DNA of 64,000 nucleotides from Deferribacteraceae bacterium V6Fe1. Lineage in GTDB: Bacteria; Chrysiogenota; Deferribacteres; Deferribacterales; Deferrivibrionaceae. The position numbers were made by a program, and so were the translations under genes. The notes beneath the pieces are model-generated. The model saw only the letters and a program-made list of their open reading frames with translations. It made no database searches and had not been told where the DNA came from. Below are positions 8,834 to 16,733 of the stretch, in pieces. The stretch lies in the NCBI GenBank assembly GCA_022813675.1, contig CP063375.1, forward strand, positions 2,142,501-2,206,500, read 5' to 3'. Position 1 is the stretch's first letter. Each line of letters starts with the position of its first letter.

Positions 8834-8849
8834 TGCAAATTATATACCA
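8834..8849 (-). promoter_or_regulatory. Probable sigma-54 promoter
   Basis: On the minus strand TGGTATATAATTTGCA has the RpoN GG and GC pairs 10 bases apart and a full TTGCA at -12; the -24 box is TGGTAT rather than TGGCAC. It fills the short gap between the NHL lipoprotein and the OmcE-like multiheme gene. The predicted start (about 8823) leaves a 12-base leader carrying only the GGAGG site. A nearly identical motif lies at 22391-22406. Confidence 0.5.
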
Positions 8850-8850
8850 T

Positions 8851-9825
8851 TTATTCATAAGACTTATATTTTTTAACTCTCGAATTAAAAAGATCAGCTA
8901 TATAAATTTCATCTTCATAACAATAAATTCTTTCAGGCATATAAAATTCATCATCATGAGAGCCATTCTTCCCTATGAAAAACAATAAATCTCCATTTAT
9001 GCTAAAAATTTGGAAATTATCAAAATCGGTATCTGTAATATAAATCCTTTTATATTTGTCTATGCATATCCCTTTGGGCTTGGAAAAATAACCTGGACTG
9101 TTCCCTATGCTTCCAAAACTTCCCAATAATTTTCCATTATAGTCAAATTTTAAAACTCTAAAATTCATGGAGTCAAGTATAAATAAAATCTTTTCATCAG
9201 GGATTAAATCAATATCAATGGGAAAATTCATTTCATAATTAAACTCTTTTAATATATTCCCGCTAAAATCAGTCTCCAAAATATTATTTCTTTCCTTATC
9301 ACTTATAAATATCACATGGTTTTTACGATCAACTTTAATAGATGTAGGTTTTTTTACAGGAATATCAAAAAAAGATATCTTTTCTGTAATAACATTATAT
9401 TTAAAAATCTTGCCCAAATCCGAATCAATAATATAAAGGTCATTATCATCAAAATCCAGATCAACAATAGACTTTAAGTAAGTAGAATTAAACTCCTTAA
9501 TTGTTTTTAGCCTAAAATTGTTTTTATCAAAAACATACAAAGTACCAAACATTATATCACTTACAGCAACATAATTGTTATTCGCTGCAACTGCAAAAGG
9601 CCTATACAAAACAGGCACCCCGTCATAACCGTAACCAAAAAATTTTTTGAAAAAGCTATAATTTTCCTCTAACTTGTTACCGTCAATAATTTCAACCAAG
9701 GATACTTTAGGGTTGGTTATATCCGGATAAAAGTAATCTAAAAAGTTTGCAGTACTCGTTTCTTTATGAGCACAGCCACTAATTATTAACAGTATTATCA
9801 AAAATTTTGACATTAAACGTGTCAT
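8851..9825 (-). CDS. NHL-repeat beta-propeller lipoprotein
   Basis: A 324-residue lipoprotein with lipobox LIISGC near residue 18 and a six-bladed-type NHL/beta-propeller body (repeats such as DLDFDDNDLYIIDSDLGKIF and PKGICIDKYKRIYITDTDF). Such propellers recur in porin-cytochrome and filament-cytochrome clusters of metal reducers, probably as periplasmic or outer-membrane scaffolds. The start at 9825 has GGAG seven bases upstream and overlaps the chaperone gene by 47 bases; a longer frame to 9849 exists. This is one of three NHL proteins in the island. Confidence 0.8.
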   Translation of the reverse strand: MTRLMSKFLIILLIISGCAHKETSTANFLDYFYPDITNPKVSLVEIIDGNKLEENYSFFKKFFGYGYDGVPVLYRPFAVAANNNYVAVSDIMFGTLYVFDKNNFRLKTIKEFNSTYLKSIVDLDFDDNDLYIIDSDLGKIFKYNVITEKISFFDIPVKKPTSIKVDRKNHVIFISDKERNNILETDFSGNILKEFNYEMNFPIDIDLIPDEKILFILDSMNFRVLKFDYNGKLLGSFGSIGNSPGYFSKPKGICIDKYKRIYITDTDFDNFQIFSINGDLLFFIGKNGSHDDEFYMPERIYCYEDEIYIADLFNSRVKKYKSYE

Positions 9826-10729
9826 CAGCCTTCTCCATAATCTCAGCATATCTTTTTTTAAATATGCTATTATACATAATCCTTTTTATCTCCTCTTTTA
9901 CCTCTTGAAACGGTATTATCTCAGCAGGCAACTCTTCTTTCACATGAACGATTAAGAAACCAAAAATATTTTTATATGGGCCGCCATATTGACCCTGCTC
10001 CAATTTTTCAATATCTCGAATCGGATAGTTTTTAGAAAATCTATAAACTCTTTCCTCTTTCGGATATTTTTTGTCAGAACATTCTTTAAGTGCCGATTTA
10101 TCACCATTTTGCAGTCTTTGCTTTATCTCTGAGGCAAACTTTTCTTTCTCTTTCATCTCTTCGGGTTTTAAGTTTCTTGCATCAGCCTCAATTAGACAAT
10201 TCTCGACAAACCAAGATGAGCCGAGGTTAAACATATCTTTGTTATTATTGTAATAATCCAAAAGCTGATTATTCGGTATATCAGTAGACTCAATGGCTTC
10301 TTTCAAGGCATTTTTCACATTTAAATCAATATGGGTTAACAAAAGATCTTTCTCAGTTATATTGTTTTGAGCCAATGCTTCGTTAAATTCATTATCGCTT
10401 TTAAACCTCTTTCTAATATCTTTAATCACATTATTGGCTTTTTCCTCTGCCTTTTTATAGATAGCAGGTTCATTTTTTTGTAAATATAAGTTCAGTTTTC
10501 TTGATTCAACGGCAGCTTTAAAAGCGTCTTTCCAATAATCAGCCTTATTAAGGCTTGCTCCATGAAATTTACCTATGGGCAAAACGGTATTAACAAAGCT
10601 GTTAACTTCAAACTGTGTAATAGAAGTATTATCAACTGTGGCTACAATATCACTCGCAAAAACACTAACACTAATTGCGAGACTTATAATAATAGTCAAA
10701 ATTCTTACTAATCTTAAAATACACAACAT
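9779..10729 (-). CDS. SurA/PrsA-like periplasmic chaperone (parvulin-type)
   Basis: A 316-residue exported protein: signal peptide to about residue 25, a SurA-type N-terminal helical domain starting at the typical IVATVDNTSITQFEV, and a C-terminal parvulin-like stretch (GGPYKNIFGFLIVHVKEEL). In other metal reducers, peptidyl-prolyl isomerases of this type accompany outer-membrane cytochrome operons and probably help the barrel or cytochromes fold. The ATG has GGAG eight bases upstream and lies inside the end of the beta-barrel gene (59-base overlap), which couples their translation. Whether isomerase activity survives is uncertain because the parvulin core is short. Confidence 0.78.
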   Translation of the reverse strand: MLCILRLVRILTIIISLAISVSVFASDIVATVDNTSITQFEVNSFVNTVLPIGKFHGASLNKADYWKDAFKAAVESRKLNLYLQKNEPAIYKKAEEKANNVIKDIRKRFKSDNEFNEALAQNNITEKDLLLTHIDLNVKNALKEAIESTDIPNNQLLDYYNNNKDMFNLGSSWFVENCLIEADARNLKPEEMKEKEKFASEIKQRLQNGDKSALKECSDKKYPKEERVYRFSKNYPIRDIEKLEQGQYGGPYKNIFGFLIVHVKEELPAEIIPFQEVKEEIKRIMYNSIFKKRYAEIMEKADDTFNVKIFDNTVNN

Positions 10730-13040
10730 CTTCAGTTCTCCTTATGTCGTTTTCAACAGTTATATTCTTTCGGTAGCCAATTGCAAGTCTAAATACCCTT
10801 GTGTAATATTTGGCAATAAATTCGTAATCGTCCCCTTTGTTGCTACTTTTATCCAGCTCCTTTTCATATGAAAATATACTTTCCAACCTAGTTGTAGGCT
10901 GATATGTAAGTTTAAATTTAAAATAATCATCATTTTTAAAGCTACCAAGGGAGTCATCTCTATCCCTTTCAAAACCAAACTCAGCAATCAAGTAAGGTGA
11001 AACAGTGGGAAAATATTTATATTTTATCAGCTTGATATTTGCGCTATAAGTTTCAACACTCTGCTCATAATCATAAGCTCTATACTTCAACTCACCAATT
11101 ATATTACGAGCATTGAGCTGGTAATTTAAATCTCTAATTGTATTTTTGGTCTTTTCAGAGCTATTTGTATATTCATATATTTCTTTAGAATAAAATGCCC
11201 TGAGGCTATTTACTTTATAATTTAATAAAAGCTCAATGCTATTTAACGTCTTGGTATAATTATTTTCTTCTTTTTCTTTGGAATATAACGGGAAAAAAGA
11301 AAACTTTCCGTTTTTCCCAAGGACTTCACTATAAAGCATAAACTCATACTTATCCCTCTTTTCATAGCCATTACCATTTCGTGTCTGATATTTACTATTA
11401 ATGTAAAACTTTTTGTTTAAGGTGTAGTAACCATCTTTTGACTCAAAAAGCAATTCGTCATAAAACTCATTGTCATAATCATTATGGCTATACCTGAGAG
11501 TTTTATCAAAAATGTAGATATAAGGTCTAATCTCAAATCTATCCTCTGCACTAAAAATATACTCGTCATTATAGTCAAGGTTTCCTCTCGGATCGTCAGT
11601 AACAGTATAGTTATAACTAATGTAATTAATATCCATCCTGTTTTTGAAATATTCTGACCAATTAAGAAAATAGCCTGTGCTTCCTCCGACTATTTTTCTT
11701 TCATAACTTCCTAAGCTTAGATTATTAATACTAAATTCGAGGTCATTGGCATCACCCGAATTCACATTGATAACACCGTCAATAGTACTGCCAAAGCTAA
11801 TTGTATACTGTCCGCCAGAATTTAATACTATTTGCCCTAAAACGGCGTTTGAACCATCTATATTTATTCCTGTCAAATCAATGGTTACCGAACCATTGCC
11901 TGTATTTGAAATTAATATACTACCGCTCCCTTTAAGTCCGGAAGACAATAAATTAGAAATTTCACTATAATTATATGTATTATCAATATCGCTTAAATAT
12001 ACCTTTTCTTTACCAACAGAAACCTTAATATAAGCAGGTAAATCAACTGTGTTATAATTATATGCGAAATCATAAAAATAACCTTCTTTTATGTCATTGG
12101 TATATTTACCTTCATCATACTTGTAGGAAAAATTATTCTTTAATGAATTTACCCCTTTCTCATAGCCAAGGTCAGCAAATAAATGTCGGCTTTTATAATA
12201 ACCGCCTTTGTAAAACTCTTTAATTTTTTCACCATACCCACCAATCTTGAAATTTCCAAGCTTATAATTTACAGAATTTCCGAAAACATCAACAAAACCA
12301 AGTTTGTATACATCTTTCTCTTCATTATCTGAGCTATATACATAATCTTTTTTATTAGACTCGTAATAAATGTCAAAAATATTCTTGATACCCGCACCTG
12401 TAGATAGATTTGTTTCATTTTTAAGGTAGCTGGCATTGTCAGTAGTATTTTTATAATCATAAACAGTATAATTTGACATGAGAGTCAAGTTGCCAGGCTT
12501 GAAAAAATAATAATTCGTAGTAGAACTTTTTTGATAATCACCCAATGATTTAATTATCCCTTCCAATTCGCTGACATCAGCATTTATTTTAGAAAGAGAA
12601 TTGAAATATAGGTCGTTATCAATCTTAGTTTCTTTATTTGCATAATGCTCGAATGACATAGAAACTTTATATTTCGGGATATTAAATCTCAACTTACTTT
12701 TTACGTTATAAAATGTGTCAGATTCACTATCTGATTTGTAAAAAGGGGTCCTAATTCTCATATCATCATTATAAAAACCTAAATCATATTTATTAACCTT
12801 TGCATCAAGATCGATACTACCTAAACGTCTACCATAAAAATCACGATTAAATGAGGTCTCTAAAAACAAATTATCTAATTGGTTTGACTCTGTTTTTTGG
12901 GTTTGATTATCAGAGTATCCATATTGCTGCAATTGCAAATCGTATCCCGCATTTAAATACAAATGACCGGCAAAAAGAACACCATTTGCGAATAAAAAAA
13001 ATGTTATAATTAAAAATAAAATATAAAATCTATTTGTCAT
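10671..13040 (-). CDS. Outer-membrane beta-barrel of the electron conduit
   Basis: A 789-residue protein with a signal peptide (to about residue 24) and a body of alternating polar/aromatic strands ending in short turns, the pattern of a large outer-membrane barrel (compare MtrB/PioB/OmbB-type porins). I see no cysteines. Around residues 345-455 the strand pattern is broken by a Gly/Ser/Asn-rich stretch (for example near SNTGNGSVTIDLTGINIDGS) that looks like an inserted beta-sandwich. Neighbours are filament-type cytochromes, a SurA-like chaperone and an NHL lipoprotein, so a trans-outer-membrane conduit or secretion pore is the best guess. The ATG at 13040 overlaps the end of the preceding cytochrome; a GTG at 13049 is possible. 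Confidence 0.72.
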   Translation of the reverse strand: MTNRFYILFLIITFFLFANGVLFAGHLYLNAGYDLQLQQYGYSDNQTQKTESNQLDNLFLETSFNRDFYGRRLGSIDLDAKVNKYDLGFYNDDMRIRTPFYKSDSESDTFYNVKSKLRFNIPKYKVSMSFEHYANKETKIDNDLYFNSLSKINADVSELEGIIKSLGDYQKSSTTNYYFFKPGNLTLMSNYTVYDYKNTTDNASYLKNETNLSTGAGIKNIFDIYYESNKKDYVYSSDNEEKDVYKLGFVDVFGNSVNYKLGNFKIGGYGEKIKEFYKGGYYKSRHLFADLGYEKGVNSLKNNFSYKYDEGKYTNDIKEGYFYDFAYNYNTVDLPAYIKVSVGKEKVYLSDIDNTYNYSEISNLLSSGLKGSGSILISNTGNGSVTIDLTGINIDGSNAVLGQIVLNSGGQYTISFGSTIDGVINVNSGDANDLEFSINNLSLGSYERKIVGGSTGYFLNWSEYFKNRMDINYISYNYTVTDDPRGNLDYNDEYIFSAEDRFEIRPYIYIFDKTLRYSHNDYDNEFYDELLFESKDGYYTLNKKFYINSKYQTRNGNGYEKRDKYEFMLYSEVLGKNGKFSFFPLYSKEKEENNYTKTLNSIELLLNYKVNSLRAFYSKEIYEYTNSSEKTKNTIRDLNYQLNARNIIGELKYRAYDYEQSVETYSANIKLIKYKYFPTVSPYLIAEFGFERDRDDSLGSFKNDDYFKFKLTYQPTTRLESIFSYEKELDKSSNKGDDYEFIAKYYTRVFRLAIGYRKNITVENDIRRTEDVVYFKISKNFDYYYKSRN

Positions 13041-13539
13041 GACAATCACTGCAAAGGCTATTTAACCCATCTCTCAACAATTTGTCTTTTTTTCCATGAG
13101 GGTCGTGACAAGTAGCACATTCAACATTATTGTTAGAAAATAAAGGTAACTTATCCGATACTTTTTTATTTATCACAGCAATATTCTTTTTAACATTTTT
13201 GGCGGTATCAATAGAAACCGAAAAGGGGTGAAGATTATTATGATTTATATAATCGGGATGACAGGAAAGACACACTTCAGTTATCTTTTCAATACTTTTA
13301 ACATTTTCCTTAAATTCCTTCACATTTAGTGTCGGAGATGCATATGTATAAGTCTTACTTTTACCCCAAAAAGCATCTATATTATACGATTTTCTTATCT
13401 TATGACAATACTTACAATATTGCTTGCCTTCGTCATCACTCTTACCCATAAAAGTAAACCTATGAGAATTTGATACTGCAAAACAAGTTGCAGAAAACAT
13501 CAAAAAGATCACAAAAATATACCTACAACTATTCCCCAT
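13030..13539 (-). CDS. OmcE-like tetraheme cytochrome, short paralogue
   Basis: A secreted 169-residue cytochrome: signal peptide (to about 21), then H26, CKYCH (42), FWGKSKTYTYASPT, CLSCH (90), HPF (104), ECATCHDPH (141) and CSDCH (163). It has eight histidines in all, exactly two per heme for four hemes. It copies the plan of the 200-residue paralogue at 14479-15081 but lacks the His in the first CXXCHxPHN; H100 (YINH) may replace it. It opens the sub-operon containing the beta-barrel. AAGG nine bases upstream supports the start. It could be a periplasmic or barrel-plugging relative of the filament subunit. Confidence 0.85.
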   Translation of the reverse strand: MGNSCRYIFVIFLMFSATCFAVSNSHRFTFMGKSDDEGKQYCKYCHKIRKSYNIDAFWGKSKTYTYASPTLNVKEFKENVKSIEKITEVCLSCHPDYINHNNLHPFSVSIDTAKNVKKNIAVINKKVSDKLPLFSNNNVECATCHDPHGKKDKLLRDGLNSLCSDCHDK

Positions 13540-13706
13540 AAAATAAACCTTGTTAATTATTTTTAACTAAATCAATGTCTATTCGTATAAAAAAACTCTA
13601 TAATCAATATCTATAAATAAGTTATTATGCAGTATAATATTAAACTCAGAAATCCTTCTTACTTTAAAAAATCCATACATCATCACACCCCCAATTCTCA
13701 AAAACC

Positions 13707-14417
13707 TCATTTAGTCGAGTGGCAATCAGCACAAAATGTCTTAAGATCAGTTGTCCTTAGTAACTTATTATATGGGATTGCAACTTCACGTGATATATTC
13801 CCATAAAATTTATAAAACAGCATATCTGTCCCTGCCGGACCTTTTTTATGTGGATCATGGCAGGTTATACACTCAACCTTGCCACTTACAAGCTTATAAC
13901 TGCCGCTTGCACCGATAACAATACCACTATTTACATTGTTACTGAGGCCTGAGTCTTTATTATAATCATACACTATACCAATAGGGTGATTCGCTTTGCT
14001 GTAATCTATCTCTAACTTACCCATAGGAAAACTTCCAAAATAACTTTCGGTAAACCCTGTCGATTCTGACATCCCGTCATGACAAGCCATACAGGCTTCT
14101 GATGATGGGTTAATAGATGCATCTTGAATATTATCAAGAGTATTGGTAGGGCTAGTATATGCCGAATATGCCGCACCATCATCATATTTATTTACATCGT
14201 TCCACAAAGGTATTTTAGTCCCTGCATTATGAGGCTTATGGCAAGGAGCACATGGACTAATATCAGCACCGTCAACCCTCGAAAAATTATGCGGGCTTGT
14301 ATGACCATCAGGAGTAAAATTATGACAGTTATATGTTGAACAACTTGACGCATATAAATAGCCGGAAGTTAATAGAAAAAAGGAAATTACAAGGAATTTG
14401 AATTTAATTTTACACAT
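13707..14417 (-). CDS. OmcE-like pentaheme cytochrome
   Basis: A secreted 236-residue paralogue of the following filament-type cytochrome. An extra N-terminal motif CSTYNCH (CX4CH, residues 26-32) precedes the standard four CXXCH (56, 109, 183, 229). It keeps SPHNF, CHKPHNAG, PLWND, SPT, CMACHDG, NHPIG and CITCHDPH. There are ten histidines for five predicted hemes, so all could be bis-His. The ATG at 14429 lies within the ribosome site; the ATG at 14417 behind GAGGTGG is the likely start. A strong hairpin separates it from the upstream paralogue. It could cap or initiate a filament, which is speculation. Confidence 0.85.
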   Translation of the reverse strand: MCKIKFKFLVISFFLLTSGYLYASSCSTYNCHNFTPDGHTSPHNFSRVDGADISPCAPCHKPHNAGTKIPLWNDVNKYDDGAAYSAYTSPTNTLDNIQDASINPSSEACMACHDGMSESTGFTESYFGSFPMGKLEIDYSKANHPIGIVYDYNKDSGLSNNVNSGIVIGASGSYKLVSGKVECITCHDPHKKGPAGTDMLFYKFYGNISREVAIPYNKLLRTTDLKTFCADCHSTK

Positions 14418-14430
14418 ATCCCACCTCATG

Positions 14431-14483
14431 ATTAATAGCTTATCAAGGCGGGGTAAAATACCCCGCCAAAAAAAGCTATTAAT
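14431..14483 (-). repeat. Intercistronic two-stem hairpin
   Basis: A perfect inverted repeat of two nested stems. The outer arms are ATTAATAGCTT (14431-14441) and its complement (14473-14483); the inner 9-bp GC-rich arms are 14447-14455 and 14459-14467 with a 3-base loop. The outer arm includes the stop codon of the OmcE-like gene, and the structure ends beside the ribosome site of the next gene. On the transcribed (minus) strand no U-run follows it, so it is not a standard terminator. It could protect the upstream message or reduce downstream expression. Confidence 0.75.
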
Positions 14484-15081
14484 TTTTATGACAAGTCTGA
14501 CAAAGAGTTGTCCTGGCAGCCCTTAAGAAGTCTCCATTAGTATCGTTATGAGGGTCATGGCAAGTTGCACATTCCAATGTATCAGAGTTTGTCCCATAAA
14601 ATTTAAATCCGGCTGATTTAACGGTGGTAAGAGCCACAAGAGCAGTATTAGTACCTGCATCATCATACTTTATTGCTACCGGGTGCTGACCTTGAGCCTT
14701 ATTAGTGTAATCTAATGCCAAACCGGTAGTAATACTTGCCTTTACAGGTGCAGCAGTAGAAAAGTCAACATTAACAGACTCAACCATACCATCGTGACAA
14801 GCCATACAAGCTTGTGAAACATTACCCAAAGTACTTCCAGGTGTTTGATTCAAAGCATCTGTTGGAGACGAATACGCAGCATAAGTAGTATCATCAAACT
14901 TGTTTGAATCATTCCACAAAGGGATTAATGTACCTGCATTGTGAGGTTTGTGACAACCTGAACATGCAGTAGTACCGTAATTATTGCCTGCACTTGAGAA
15001 GTCGTGTGCAGTCCCCGCAACCGCTGCAAAAAGCATGGTTGGTAAAGCCAATAAAGCTAACAACATTAAAAGTTTTTTCAT
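14479..15081 (-). CDS. OmcE-like tetraheme cytochrome, probable filament subunit
   Basis: A secreted 200-residue c-type cytochrome, signal peptide to about residue 19. CXXCH motifs are at 40, 92, 171 and 194, and the only other histidines are H26, H47, H133 and H178, exactly enough for four bis-His hemes. The layout (His near the mature N-terminus, CHKPHNAG, PLWND, SSPT, CMACHDG, HP, CATCHDPH, CxxCH at the C-terminus) is the one I know for Geobacter OmcE, which polymerises into extracellular heme wires. It is first in its operon, behind a sigma-54 motif and GGAGG, and is followed by a hairpin, as expected for an abundant structural protein. Polymerisation itself is inferred. Confidence 0.88.
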   Translation of the reverse strand: MKKLLMLLALLALPTMLFAAVAGTAHDFSSAGNNYGTTACSGCHKPHNAGTLIPLWNDSNKFDDTTYAAYSSPTDALNQTPGSTLGNVSQACMACHDGMVESVNVDFSTAAPVKASITTGLALDYTNKAQGQHPVAIKYDDAGTNTALVALTTVKSAGFKFYGTNSDTLECATCHDPHNDTNGDFLRAARTTLCQTCHKN

Positions 15082-15129
15082 AAATACCTCCTGTCTGTTT
15101 TATGAAACAAATTTGTCGAATTACTTATA

Positions 15130-15145
15130 GCATTAACCGTGCCAA
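15130..15145 (-). promoter_or_regulatory. Sigma-54 (-24/-12) promoter of the OmcE-like operon
   Basis: On the minus strand TTGGCACGGTTAATGC contains TGGCAC and a GC pair with exactly 10 bases between GG and GC; the -12 box reads ATGC instead of TTGC. The predicted start at about 15118 gives a leader of some 37 bases ending in GGAGG. A sigma-54-dependent activator gene lies directly upstream. Confidence 0.7.
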
Positions 15146-15307
15146 CAATTGTCATTTTTTTTATGAACCATTACCTACTTTAATAATCTAACGTATCGCA
15201 CTATATAAAGGTGGTTCACTTATTTTCATACCAAGCTTGTAAGATTTTTTGGCTTGACAGAAAATTGATCACTTATTATTGATACAAACTGTATACAAAA
15301 TACAATA

Positions 15308-15362
15308 TTTTGACACAGTGATGGTACACTTTTGACACACTTTTGAAACAGATTTGAAACAT
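15308..15362. repeat. Helically phased 11-bp direct repeats, candidate activator sites
   Basis: Copies of TTTGA(C/A)ACA begin at 15309, 15331, 15342 and 15353, so their spacing is 22, 11 and 11 bases: one helical turn or two. A degenerate copy fits the empty turn near 15320. They lie about 165-230 bases upstream of the sigma-54 motif, a usual distance for an NtrC-type enhancer, and within 125 bases of the activator gene itself. Confidence 0.65.
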
Positions 15363-15431
15363 TAACAATAAAAGATTGGACAACGACACAAATCGATACT
15401 AATTTTCAGTTTAACAGAGAACTGCCCGAAG

Positions 15432-16733
15432 CTATTTAATGCCGTGCCTATCCAGCATTCTATATAGTGTAGATCTGCTAATTCCCAAAGCTTCAGCTAC
15501 TTTGACCTTATTGCCATTATAATCATCAAGGGCTTTTATTAAGGCATTCTTATCGACAAGTACATTCTCTGCCTTGTCAATTGGACAGAGATTGAGGTCT
15601 GTTTTTAAAATAACACCGCTATCCTTTGCTTTTACTATTGCATTTCGTATAACATTTTCAAGCTCTCTTATATTCCCCGGGAAATCATATTTTAAAAGGC
15701 ACTTTTCAGCCTCTTTAGAGAGCTTCAATATTTCATCACCTTCAGCATACTTTTTAAGAAAATAATTGGCAAGAGGGAGGATATCCAATTTTCTTTCCCT
15801 CAAAGGAGGCAGCTTGATCTCAGCAACCTTTAATCTAAAATATAAATCCTTCCTAAATTTGCCATCTTTAACTTTATTTTCAAGATTCACATTTGTTGCA
15901 AAAATATATCTCACGTTGAGCTTAATCTCCTTCTTACCACCCACTCTTCTGATGGTATTCTCTTGTAAAACCCTTAACAGTTTTACTTGGATATCAAGCT
16001 CAAGATCACCTATTTCATCTAAAAACAGTGTCCCATTGTTTGCAAGCTCAAAATAACCTTTTTTATCTTTATCAGCTCCGGTAAATGCACCCTTCTCATA
16101 TCCAAAAAGTTCTGACTCCAAAAGAGATGCCGGAATAGCATTGCAGTTTACGGCAAAAAACTCATTATTTTTTCTATTGCTGTACTTGTGAATTAAATTG
16201 GCAATCACTTCTTTACCTGTCCCGCTCTCTCCCAATATTAATACCGGCATTTCACTTTTTGCAATCTTAGCCAACTCCTTCAATATTTGCACAAAGTTAG
16301 GAGAATTGGCTATAATTTCGTCTTTATTTTCTGTTTCTGTGTTGTTATTGTTTTCTACCGAAATTGCAGCCTCTTGCCTCTTTTCATAATTTTCAATTAT
16401 TCTTTTTAAATCTTTAATTTTGAAAGGCTTGCTCAAATATTCATAAGCCCCCTCTTGTATTGACTTTATTGTCAGTTCGCTTGTACCAAAGGCAGTTATT
16501 AATATAAAAATAGCATCGTTACCTTCACTTTTTATCCTTCTGAGAAGCTCAAGTCCGTCAAGCTCATTCATAACAAAGTCACATATTATAACGTCAAATT
16601 TTTCCTTTTTTAATATATCGTAGGCGTGTATTCCATCATAAGCGACTTTAACATCATAGTCTTTTTGAAGCCCCATTTTAATTATTTCTCTTGAGTTTTT
16701 GTCGTCATCAACCACTAACACTTTAAGCTTCAT
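15432..16733 (-). CDS. NtrC-family sigma-54-dependent response regulator
   Basis: A 433-residue activator with receiver (Asp52; Lys in SKPF), AAA+ ATPase (Walker A GESGTGKE at 168-175, sigma-54-contacting GAFTGA at 215-220, Walker B FLDE at 237-240) and a C-terminal Fis-type helix-turn-helix. It would activate RpoN promoters when phosphorylated by the kinase whose gene overlaps its start by 11 bases. Sigma-54 motifs beside it and within the cytochrome island are the obvious targets. The Geobacter regulator BccR, also of this class and linked to the inner-membrane cytochrome CbcBA, is a functional parallel. Confidence 0.93.
   Translation of the reverse strand: MKLKVLVVDDDKNSREIIKMGLQKDYDVKVAYDGIHAYDILKKEKFDVIICDFVMNELDGLELLRRIKSEGNDAIFILITAFGTSELTIKSIQEGAYEYLSKPFKIKDLKRIIENYEKRQEAAISVENNNNTETENKDEIIANSPNFVQILKELAKIAKSEMPVLILGESGTGKEVIANLIHKYSNRKNNEFFAVNCNAIPASLLESELFGYEKGAFTGADKDKKGYFELANNGTLFLDEIGDLELDIQVKLLRVLQENTIRRVGGKKEIKLNVRYIFATNVNLENKVKDGKFRKDLYFRLKVAEIKLPPLRERKLDILPLANYFLKKYAEGDEILKLSKEAEKCLLKYDFPGNIRELENVIRNAIVKAKDSGVILKTDLNLCPIDKAENVLVDKNALIKALDDYNGNKVKVAEALGISRSTLYRMLDRHGIK

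Larger units (their letters stand above)
15082..15431. other. 350-base regulatory gap between the two electron-transfer operons
   Basis: No reading frame is supported here. The gap separates the NtrC-type regulator gene from the first OmcE-like gene. It holds the ribosome site at 15086-15091, a sigma-54 motif at 15130-15145, AT-rich sequence that may bend, and a phased repeat array at 15308-15362. I see no convincing terminator for the upstream operon, so some read-through is possible. Confidence 0.7.

Noticed and set aside
13540..13706. Sigma-54 promoter before the short tetraheme gene
   Set aside because: No GG-N10-GC pair on the minus strand; the gap is AT-rich with only weak sigma-70-like matches.
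14447..14467. Rho-independent terminator after the OmcE-like gene
   Set aside because: On the transcribed minus strand the hairpin is followed by UUGAUAAGC, not a U-run; the A/T run lies on the other side.
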